From: Thermoproteota archaeon
GTDB lineage: Archaea > Thermoproteota > Methanomethylicia > Methanomethylicales > JAGHCH01
DNA length: 34,985 nt
Reading direction: 5' to 3'
Assembly (NCBI GenBank): GCA_021160575.1
Contig: JAGHCH010000005.1
Location: 1-34,985, forward strand
The notes beneath the pieces were generated by a model that was given only the letters and a program-made list of their open reading frames with translations, was not told the DNA's origin and did no database searches. Positions 1 to 7,420 of the stretch are shown here, one piece after another; the first letter of the stretch is position 1; each line of letters opens with the position of its first letter. A program made the translations under genes and the position numbers.

Positions 1-377
1 AGGACTAAGTTGTCTCCGTATCTGCCTAGGAAGGATTTCTTTCTTGGCTGGTCTCTCCTGTAATAGTCTTTGTCGATGATGTCGTCGTGGAGGTCGAAGG
101 CTCCTCCAGCTAGGATCATGGCTGCAGCCACCGGCTTGACGAGTTCAGGGTTTCCTCCCACGGCTTCGCAGGCTAATGTCATGAGAGCTGGGCGTACGTA
201 GTCTGGCCGCTTTTCCAGAAATTCTTTGAGGGCTTTTCTAGCTCTGAGGGCGTAGATTTTCTCTGAGAGAAGTTCTCTTTTGGCGAGTTCGAGAGCTTCA
301 CGGCCCTTTTCTTGGAGGAGCTTTTGAACCTGCTTGGCCTTTTCAAGGTATCGCCTTCTGTCTTCTTCGCTGATCAT
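1..377 (-). CDS. Polyprenyl (geranylgeranyl) diphosphate synthase, N-terminal part, truncated by window edge
   Basis: Reverse-strand reading from ATG at 377: MISEEDRRRYLEKAKQ...AGGAFDLHDDIIDKDYYRRDQPRKKSFLGRYGDNLV; DDxxD first Asp-rich motif. Absent from ORF track because it is open at the edge. Confidence 0.85.
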   Translation of the reverse strand, partial: MISEEDRRRYLEKAKQVQKLLQEKGREALELAKRELLSEKIYALRARKALKEFLEKRPDYVRPALMTLACEAVGGNPELVKPVAAAMILAGGAFDLHDDIIDKDYYRRDQPRKKSFLGRYGDNLV

Positions 378-1474
378 TTCTGGTCACTTGCTGTTTTTGT
401 TGGTGTGGCTTGAATAAAAGTGTTGAGTTCTTGGAGGAGTTTGGGGTGGAGCTTCTTGGTGATGTAGATGGTGGCGGTGAATACTAGGACGTAACATCCT
501 AGGAGGATGTGGGCGTTGTCGAGGGCTGTGTATATTCCTTTTAGGTTGGGGTAGAGGTAGGTGGGGACCATTTGGAGGACTTGTGGGTAGACGTTGAAGA
601 ACCAGTGGATGAGGAGGGAAGCATAGATGCCGTATTTCACGTAGAGGTAGCCGAAGACTAGCCCGGCTAGGGTTGCTGAGGTGATCTTGCCTGCTGCCCA
701 GACGCCGGAGAGGTAGTGGGCTAATCCGAAGATGGAGGCTGAGAAGGCTATGAGGAAAAGCTCGACAAGCCTTGTCTCTCTACTCTCTAGTTGAAGCTTT
801 TTTCTAGCGGTGGATGGTGTGGAGATGGAGGATACTACTGCTTGGAGCTTCTGGCTTGCGGAGAGAAGCTGGAAGTTCTGCTTTCCTGCAAGGAGGTAGT
901 AGATGGCTAGGGGTAGTGCTAGTGGGAGTGCTCTGTAGCAGATTTCCTCTACTATGACTGAATAGGAGAGGAAGAAGAGATCTAGGAAGGGGTTTGTGAT
1001 GGGAAGTTCTCCTGTTGGTATTCCGGCTTTCTCTTGGAGGCTTTGTAGAGTTAGAACTGCTGTGTAGAGGCCACTAGTGTAGAAGGGCATGGAGAGGAGG
1101 AAGTTCTTGGTGAGGTTGGAGGGGTGCTTAAATGTTTGCTTTAAGGCGTTCTTGAGATCTTGCTCTCCAAGCACTATGGAGAGGGCTATGGAGAGGGCGA
1201 AGATGATGGAGAAAGCTGCAAAGGCTTCTGCCACTGTGAAACAGCAGGGCAGCTCCACCTCTATGATAGCTAGGATAGATAGCCTGATGGAGGAGAAGGT
1301 TTTGCATGCAGCTTTAACTCCTGGCTCTGTGAAGTATAGGAGAAGAGGGGCAGCAAACATCGCGAAGAGGTAGCTGGCGATAAGGATGAAGGCTACTGTC
1401 ACTATTGCTAGAGAAAGAATTCTAGCAAGTCTAGCTGGAGCCTGTGGAGGAGCTTTACCCTCAAGCGAGGGCAT
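374..1474 (-). CDS. CPBP family (CAAX protease/bacteriocin-processing type) intramembrane metalloprotease
   Basis: Polytopic protein with EEICYR (EExxxR), FGLAHYLSG (FxxxH) and HWFFN (HxxxN) motifs; stop overlaps the GGPPS start (ATGA). Confidence 0.8.
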   Translation of the reverse strand: MPSLEGKAPPQAPARLARILSLAIVTVAFILIASYLFAMFAAPLLLYFTEPGVKAACKTFSSIRLSILAIIEVELPCCFTVAEAFAAFSIIFALSIALSIVLGEQDLKNALKQTFKHPSNLTKNFLLSMPFYTSGLYTAVLTLQSLQEKAGIPTGELPITNPFLDLFFLSYSVIVEEICYRALPLALPLAIYYLLAGKQNFQLLSASQKLQAVVSSISTPSTARKKLQLESRETRLVELFLIAFSASIFGLAHYLSGVWAAGKITSATLAGLVFGYLYVKYGIYASLLIHWFFNVYPQVLQMVPTYLYPNLKGIYTALDNAHILLGCYVLVFTATIYITKKLHPKLLQELNTFIQATPTKTASDQK

Positions 1475-1485
1475 GCTCTATCTTC

Positions 1486-2397
1486 CTAGAAGCTCACACG
1501 ACCGATGGAGATCCTTCTTTTCACTGTGTCTATGTATATTTCAACGCCTTTAACCTTGGGCAACTTGAGGAGGAAGTCCCTCTCAGTTACTATTCCAACG
1601 AGCTTTCCTTCATCGACTACTGGTAGGCAGCCAGCGTTGATTTCAGCCATCTTAGCGGCAGCCTCCCCTACATCGGCGTCGGGATCTATGACTACGACAG
1701 GCTTTGAGGCATAGGTGGAGACGGGAGTTGCGAGGAGTTCACGGTACTTACCTTCTTCAAGTAAGGGTTTAGCAGCTTCAGAAGTGAAAAAGCGTAGAAT
1801 GTCCTTCACAGTCACTATGGCTTCTATCTTACCCTCTCTTACTAGGGGGAGTCTCCTTATGTCGTACTTGATGAACAGCTTCATGGCTTCAAGGGTTGCT
1901 GTTTCAGGAGATATTGTGAGAACGGGCTGAGACATGATCTCGGATACTTTGACGTAGGCATGGTGATGCGCTAGAAGCTTCATAATGTGCCTCTCTGAAA
2001 GAGAGCCCCAAAGTCTACTTTCCTCGTCGAGCACCGGGAAGGCGCCGACGTCGTACTTTAGGAAACTGTTTATGGCTTCGACGAGGCTATCCTCGACGTT
2101 CACAGTTACTATTCTCCTGCTCATAATGGATTCTATGGGCTCACTGCGCAGGGCTTTCCATAGCTCCCCAGAGTATTTCTGCTTGACAATGCGGTACTTC
2201 CACCCACCTCCCAAGAAGTTAATGATGTCTTTTGCGGAAGCTACTCCTAGGAGAAAGCCCTTCTCGTCTACTATGTAGGCGTGGCGGATGAGCCTTGCAG
2301 TGAGGTTCTGCAAAACTTGATAGATGGGAGAGGTTAGGGACGCTATGACTGCTGGAGGATGTCTTGCGATGTCTTTAACTTTGCATATGGCTGCCAT
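1486..2397 (-). CDS. CBS-domain protein (four CBS motifs)
   Basis: Repeated CBS signatures: FPVLDEESRLWGSLSERHIMKLL, RRLPLVREGKIEAIVTVKDILRFF, GCLPVVDEGKLVGIVTERDFLLKL, plus an N-terminal AYIVDEKGFLLGVASAKDIINFL. Confidence 0.85.
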   Translation of the reverse strand: MAAICKVKDIARHPPAVIASLTSPIYQVLQNLTARLIRHAYIVDEKGFLLGVASAKDIINFLGGGWKYRIVKQKYSGELWKALRSEPIESIMSRRIVTVNVEDSLVEAINSFLKYDVGAFPVLDEESRLWGSLSERHIMKLLAHHHAYVKVSEIMSQPVLTISPETATLEAMKLFIKYDIRRLPLVREGKIEAIVTVKDILRFFTSEAAKPLLEEGKYRELLATPVSTYASKPVVVIDPDADVGEAAAKMAEINAGCLPVVDEGKLVGIVTERDFLLKLPKVKGVEIYIDTVKRRISIGRVSF

Positions 2398-2480
2398 GAG
2401 GGGTCATCTCATGGGAATGTCGAGCTGCTAATAGTCTTTTGCTATATACAGTTAATAGAGTTGCTTTTTAAGCTGCTGTT

Positions 2481-2873
2481 CTAATCCTCGACAACTAAGG
2501 GTAATTTAACGCCCTTTCTATTGTAGGCTACTACACAGTACTCTGAGTCGTAGGGGTAAGCAGCGATCAGCATCACTATTCCGAAAAAGTTGTTGAGGTC
2601 TTCTGGTGAAGGAACTGGTATGCCACTTGGATGGGAGTGGTAAGTGCCTATGATTGAGAAGTCTACAGGGAGCATGTGCAGAGGAATTGCTGTGAAGGTT
2701 TCACCGTACTCGGCTAAGGGTGGTATGAGAGCCTCCTCTATCACGACCTCCCCTTTGCGCCGCTTTCCTCGGAGAAGGAAGATGTTCTCTCGTGGATGAG
2801 CTCTTCTAGAGAATTCGAGGAGCCCTTCGAGAACCTCCCTCTTGATCCTCACAGTAAGGTAGTCCTTGGACAT
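2481..2873 (-). CDS. JAB1/MPN/Mov34 (JAMM) domain metallopeptidase
   Basis: GTYHSHPSGIPVPSPEDL = HxHPSG...SxxD JAMM motif; start overlaps upstream mrp stop by 1 nt. Confidence 0.8.
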   Translation of the reverse strand: MSKDYLTVRIKREVLEGLLEFSRRAHPRENIFLLRGKRRKGEVVIEEALIPPLAEYGETFTAIPLHMLPVDFSIIGTYHSHPSGIPVPSPEDLNNFFGIVMLIAAYPYDSEYCVVAYNRKGVKLPLVVED

Positions 2874-3748
2874 TAAGGCTTCTCCTTCTTCCCTCCTTGT
2901 AGGAGGAAGTCCTCAACCTTAGCTACGATGTCCATGAAGGCTTTAGCTGCGGAGGAATCGGGGTGCTTAACTACAAATGGGATTCCAGCGTCAGAGTCCT
3001 CGACTATCCGCGGGTCTAAGGGGATTTTGCCTAGAAAAGGCACGTTCAGCTCTCTGGCAATTTTTTCTCCTCCCCCGGTCTTGAAGATGTCGATTTTAGC
3101 ACCGCAGTTGGGGCAGATGAAGCCGCTCATGTTCTCCAGAATGCCTATCACGGGAACTTTCAGCTCATGGGCAAATATTACAGCCTTCTTCACCACCGCT
3201 TGAGAGACCTCTGAGGGAATTGTTACAATGATGGCTCCGCTCATGCCTGGGATAAACTGAGCGATGCTGAGAGGCTCATCACCCGTTCCTGGAGGAAGAT
3301 CTATTAGGAGGAAGTCTAAAGATCCCCATACCACATCTCCTAGGAACTGCCTTATCGCGGCGGTTTTTAGAGGACCTCTCCAGACTACTGGTACCTCTTC
3401 GCTGGGCAGCAGAAAACCCACTGAGACTATCCGCATGCCTAAGGGGCCTTTCACGGGGAAAATTCCTGGAGGACCCACCTCCAGCCTAGCACCTTGTAAT
3501 CCCAGCAGCTTGGGGATCGTCGGTCCATGGATGTCGGCGTCTAGGATGCCTACTTGGTAGCCTTTCATGGCAAAGGCTGCAGCGAGGTTTGCTGTTACCG
3601 TTGACTTACCTACACCTCCCTTGCCGCTGAGAACTGCTATCTTAAATCTAACTTTGGACATGCGCTTCCGGATCTTTTGAAGATCCTCCTGAAATCGCTT
3701 GAAAGCCTCTTGCCTAGCTTCAAGAGAACTCTGAGGAGTACTCTGCAT
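2873..3748 (-). CDS. Mrp/NBP35 family P-loop ATPase (Fe-S cluster carrier)
   Basis: Deviant Walker A GKGGVGKSTVTANLA, DADIHGPTIPKLLG, DLPPGTGDEPL, CPNC motif. Confidence 0.9.
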   Translation of the reverse strand: MQSTPQSSLEARQEAFKRFQEDLQKIRKRMSKVRFKIAVLSGKGGVGKSTVTANLAAAFAMKGYQVGILDADIHGPTIPKLLGLQGARLEVGPPGIFPVKGPLGMRIVSVGFLLPSEEVPVVWRGPLKTAAIRQFLGDVVWGSLDFLLIDLPPGTGDEPLSIAQFIPGMSGAIIVTIPSEVSQAVVKKAVIFAHELKVPVIGILENMSGFICPNCGAKIDIFKTGGGEKIARELNVPFLGKIPLDPRIVEDSDAGIPFVVKHPDSSAAKAFMDIVAKVEDFLLQGGKKEKP

Positions 3749-3849
3749 GAGGGATCATCTCCTTAGATGGAGATCTCAAAGGAGGAATGTTGAGCTGGTA
3801 GTTGGAATAAATTGGCATCTGCAACTTAAACCTTTCTGGAAACTTGAGC

Positions 3850-4299
3850 TTAATGGACGATGAGGAGTGAGCATTCAACATTGGAAGCTACAGCTAAGCT
3901 TACGCTGCCAACTCCAGGCTGGGATTCCTTGCCCAAGCCCCTGCGCCCTAGCACGAGAAGATCCACCCTAGACTCTTGCACATGCTTAGCCAGCTCCTCT
4001 ACTGGGTCTCCTTCAAGTAACACCTTTTCAAGGGAAACTTCATGCTTGCTGGCAATTCTCTCCGCACAGTTCAATGCCTCCTTGCCCATTTCGCGTAGAA
4101 AATCTAGGTAATGGGCTTCAGGTAAGGCGGAAGATGCTGCGTAAGGGAGCCTTGTCGGCACAACATGGATGGCTTGCACGATTTCAGCGTTGAAGAGCTT
4201 AGCCATGCGGCACGCCACCTCGAGAGCTTTGAAGCTGTAAGCTGAACCATCCACACCAACTGCTATTCTCTTAAACTCGGGGGTGTAGACTTCGCACAT
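3850..4299 (-). CDS. Universal stress protein (UspA family)
   Basis: RIAVGVDGSAYSFKALEVA N-terminus and LLVLGRRGLGKESQPGVGSVSLAVASNVECSLLIVH C-terminus (G2xG9xGS-type). Confidence 0.85.
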   Translation of the reverse strand: MCEVYTPEFKRIAVGVDGSAYSFKALEVACRMAKLFNAEIVQAIHVVPTRLPYAASSALPEAHYLDFLREMGKEALNCAERIASKHEVSLEKVLLEGDPVEELAKHVQESRVDLLVLGRRGLGKESQPGVGSVSLAVASNVECSLLIVH

Positions 4300-4558
4300 G
4301 GTTTCTCCTCCCCTCTAAAGATGAGGAACATACCTTATCCTTTTAAGCTGCAAGAAGTCTAAGGTAACGAGAGTTTTTCAAGGCTTCGGATTAAGCAAGG
4401 GAATAACCGAATACAGGCTCCAAGCTGGTTTGCAACTTAAAATGGTAGAATCAGTTGGTCTGCTGAGATGTCTAGTTGACGCACTTCTTCTTAGACATTG
4501 AAGCTGAGTGTTGCTGAAAACAAGCTATGGACTAGAACTGCACAAATGACTTGTTAAT

Positions 4559-5071
4559 TTACGTTGATGCTGGCGTATTGCGGGGAACTTTAGCTCTATC
4601 ACACCTACACCTAAAGCTCTGTATTACTTGCTTTGCCACCTCATCGTAGTCTTTGGATTTTTCTCCAGAGTATTCGGCGAAAACTACGAAGAAGCGGTTG
4701 GTCTTCTCACAGTAGACGCCTAGTCCTACAATGATGTGGTGGTGTTCTCTAGTGAAGCGAGCTTTAGAGATGTAATGAATCCTGTGGAAGTCACAGGAGT
4801 GTCCTTCTGATCCTCGATATTCGAAAGGCTGCACGTCGACACTCCGAACGTGCCTATTGCCTTTGATATGTTCTACTTGGTAGTTGAAGAAGTCCTTAGC
4901 CGTTGGGAACTCGTCTTTAAAGCGGCTAAGAGAATCCCAGATGATGGCTATGGCGAGCTTGTTCGGCGCATTTAAAAGAATTCTGCCTACTTCATAGTTA
5001 GTGGGCTTGGATATCTCGACGCTCCAGTCTTCTGGAATCTCTATTTCGAAATCGTAAATCGAGAATATCAT
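4559..5071 (-). CDS. Hypothetical protein
   Basis: 170-aa ORF beginning MIFSIYDFEIEIPEDWSVEISKP; no family confidently recognised. Confidence 0.55.
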   Translation of the reverse strand: MIFSIYDFEIEIPEDWSVEISKPTNYEVGRILLNAPNKLAIAIIWDSLSRFKDEFPTAKDFFNYQVEHIKGNRHVRSVDVQPFEYRGSEGHSCDFHRIHYISKARFTREHHHIIVGLGVYCEKTNRFFVVFAEYSGEKSKDYDEVAKQVIQSFRCRCDRAKVPRNTPAST

Positions 5072-5305
5072 GTGCAGGATACCTCTCGGAGGAAAGGTTT
5101 AGACGGTTAAGGTATAAAACGTTGTGGTGGCCATGATATACACCTCAAACAAGGAACAAATCATCGACGCAAATCCATTCTTCTCTCTCCAAGAGATTTA
5201 GGGGAAGAAAAACATGTTTGATTTGAAGGAATAAAGTGTAAAGGTCAAGTTCGATGAAAAGCATTTGATAAGCACTGAGGCAATAGTTATAATTCCTTTA
5301 AATCG

Positions 5306-5785
5306 CTAGAAGAGACACTGCTTTAGCTTTCTATAAGTGTTAGCTAAGTGCTCTGAGATTACCTTTGTTTCTGCTAGGACCGGCATGAAGTTGGTGTCTC
5401 CATTCCATCGCGGCACGACGTGGATGTGAAGATGATCGAAGCCTGCTCCAGCAGGCCTCCCTATGTTCACTCCTATGTTGAAGCCATCGGGGTTCATGGC
5501 CTTCTTGAGAGCTTGAAGCGAGAGCTTGAGCTGCTGGAAAAATTCTCTGGCCTCCTCATCGGTTAATTCTTCAACTTGGGTAATGTGGCGGTAAGGGGCT
5601 ATCATGAGGTGCCCGTTGTTATAGGGAAAGGCATTAAGCATTATGTAGCAGTACCTACCTCTTAAGAGAATGTAGTTTTCTTCATCGCGGTTTTGCTTAG
5701 GTTTCTCGCAGAAAATGCAGCCTTCAGTCTGCTTGGCTGCTTCTTCAATATACTGCATTCTCCAAGGAGCCCATAGCCTCTTCAA
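5306..5785 (-). CDS. HIT family hydrolase (TTG start)
   Basis: MKRLWAPWRMQYIEE N-terminus and HLHIHVVPRW histidine triad. Confidence 0.9.
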   Translation of the reverse strand: MKRLWAPWRMQYIEEAAKQTEGCIFCEKPKQNRDEENYILLRGRYCYIMLNAFPYNNGHLMIAPYRHITQVEELTDEEAREFFQQLKLSLQALKKAMNPDGFNIGVNIGRPAGAGFDHLHIHVVPRWNGDTNFMPVLAETKVISEHLANTYRKLKQCLF

Positions 5786-5804
5786 TATGGGAAACCTCCT
5801 CGCT

Positions 5805-6032
5805 TCACGGGGCTTCTCCCAGATATCTTACGAGGAGGTGGGATATAGCGTCATGCACTACTAGCCCTATGCCTAGAAGAAGACCGACTAGATTGTTAAA
5901 GTAGAAGGAAAGTAAAGCGATTAAAGCTCCAACGTAGGAGTGGTGTATTCTCTTCCCGAGAATGTATACTTTTGTCTTGGTGATGAAAAACCTCCTTGCG
6001 AGGTACTTGGCAGCGCTTCGCAGGTTCATCAT
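5805..6032 (-). CDS. Small conserved-looking membrane protein with His-rich motifs
   Basis: 75 aa; GKRIHHSYVGALIALLSFYFNNLVGLLLGIGLVVHDAISH: two hydrophobic segments flanked by HH and HDxxxH. Confidence 0.6.
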   Translation of the reverse strand: MMNLRSAAKYLARRFFITKTKVYILGKRIHHSYVGALIALLSFYFNNLVGLLLGIGLVVHDAISHLLVRYLGEAP

Positions 6033-6137
6033 TTCACCAACGGGGGCTTAAGGTATTGAAAACTGAAAAATAAGCTTTTTGAGAATTAAAGATTAAGGGG
6101 ACCAACGCTCAAAGCGAGGATGGTGGGTGGAATTTGC

Positions 6138-6620
6138 ATGGAGTTGAAGGTCGTTGAGTTGAAAATCCCAGAAGGTTGCAATATCATAGTGGGGCAGTCT
6201 CACTTCATTAAGTCGATTGAGGACATCTACGAAGCGATGGTGAACTCTGTTCCAGGAGTTAAGTTCGGCTTGGCATTCTGTGAGGCTTCGGGAAAGCGGC
6301 TGGTGAGAGTTGAGGGGACGGACGAGGAGCTAAAGAAGACGGCTGTGGAGAATGCGCTGGCAATAGGTGCTGGGCATAGCTTTGTGCTGTTGATGAAGGA
6401 TGCATACCCCATCAACGTGCTGAACGCCTTGAAGCATGTGGTGGAAGTGGTGTCCATTTACTGTGCAACGGCTAACCCGGCGAAGGTGATCATAGCAGAT
6501 CTAGGCGAGCAGAGGGCTATCCTAGGCGTCGCTGATGGATTTACTCCTAGAGGCGTGGAATCCGAGAAAGATGTTGCTGAAAGGAAAGAGTTCCTAAGGA
6601 GAATAGGGTATAAGCGGTGA
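6138..6620 (+). CDS. Adenosine-specific kinase family protein (DUF355-type)
   Basis: MELKVVELKIPEGCNIIVGQSHFIKSIEDIYEAM...GHSFVLLMKDAYPINVLNALKHVVEVVSIYCATANPAKVII; ATG at 6138 is preceded by a GGTGGGTGG SD-like sequence (track start 6120 less likely). Confidence 0.8.
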   Translation: MELKVVELKIPEGCNIIVGQSHFIKSIEDIYEAMVNSVPGVKFGLAFCEASGKRLVRVEGTDEELKKTAVENALAIGAGHSFVLLMKDAYPINVLNALKHVVEVVSIYCATANPAKVIIADLGEQRAILGVADGFTPRGVESEKDVAERKEFLRRIGYKR

Positions 6621-6757
6621 TTCAAGGTATAAGTAAAAAGTTTAAGTATTGCTTGGTAACTCCAATTTTTCCTCGGAGCGTAGCTGAATGTCTCTTAGTG
6701 GATGTAGCTTCTCGCCTCCTTCTCTGCTTAATAGCAAAGAAGAGGGGTTAGAGGCCC

Positions 6758-7138
6758 TTGCAGAGAGAGCAACGTAAGAAATGCACTCCTACATGCCCAT
6801 TCTTCAGATGCGGCCAAAAGGCCTTAGTAAAGCCGGGTTTTGGCAGGGAGAAGTTTGGTAAGGATCAGTTTAGGCGCGGCGGCCCAAGAAGCTTTTCGAG
6901 GCATCAAGAGGTGAAGGAACCTTGGTGCATGTGGACCAACGATGTCTGTATAGGCTACAAGTGCAGCTATGCCTTCTGCGAGAAAAGAGCTCTCCTACCA
7001 GATGGCACTTGCAGCTTAGAGGCTAGGACAATATCGCAGAAAACTAGGAGCATAGAAGAGGAGGCTAGAGCCGAAGAAAGCGTGATGCGCCAAGCGAGGC
7101 AGAAGCTGCTACGGAGGGGCTACGACTTCATAGAATAG
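6758..7138 (+). CDS. Cysteine-rich (putative metal-binding) protein of unknown function, TTG start
   Basis: 126 aa with 8 Cys: CTPTCPFFRC...WCMWTNDVCIGYKCSYAFCEKRALLPDGTC. Confidence 0.65.
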   Translation: MQREQRKKCTPTCPFFRCGQKALVKPGFGREKFGKDQFRRGGPRSFSRHQEVKEPWCMWTNDVCIGYKCSYAFCEKRALLPDGTCSLEARTISQKTRSIEEEARAEESVMRQARQKLLRRGYDFIE

Positions 7139-7183
7139 CGGCAAAACCCATAAATTAAGGAGCTTTGAGAGGAAATGTGGAGC

Positions 7184-7259
7184 GCCGGGGTGGCCGAGCG
7201 GCATAGGCGGCGGGCTGCAGACCCGTTCCACCAGGGTTCGAATCCCTGCCCCGGCTCCA
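7184..7259 (+). tRNA. tRNA-Cys (anticodon GCA), CCA encoded
   Basis: Cloverleaf: acceptor GCCGGGG/CCCCGGC, anticodon arm GCGGG-CTGCAGA-CCCGT, T arm CAGGG-TTCGAAT-CCCTG, discriminator U73, encoded CCA; intronless. Confidence 0.95.
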
Positions 7260-7420
7260 TCTTCTTCCCAACGTCTTCTATGTCGGCTTAGAGATCTTTC
7301 CTCTCTCTTTTACGGCAATGTCGCTTCTCCTTGAGAAGGAAAAGCTCTTTATGGCCAAGGGGATTGAATTTTCAAGGCGGGTAATCTATTGTCTCGAGGG
7401 ATCGCTAGGTGAGATAGACC

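Noticed and set aside
1174-1197. 12-bp tandem repeat CTATGGAGAGGG x2
   Set aside because: Encodes ALSIALSI inside a TM segment of the CPBP protease; a minor in-frame duplication, not a repeat element.
1089-1373. Track ORF of 94 aa on + strand within the CPBP gene, and the many similar + strand ORFs opposite clear CDSs
   Set aside because: Low-complexity Ser/Thr/Met-rich antisense shadows of well-supported genes.
5072-5305. Short reading frame MIYTSNKEQIIDANPFFSLQEI in the HIT/ORFan gap
   Set aside because: 22 codons, no SD and no recognisable similarity.
7324-7338. CTTCTC-CTT-GAGAAG hairpin between tRNA-Cys and SepCysS
   Set aside because: 3-nt loop and short stem in a pyrimidine-rich leader; could be chance, no riboswitch-like architecture seen.
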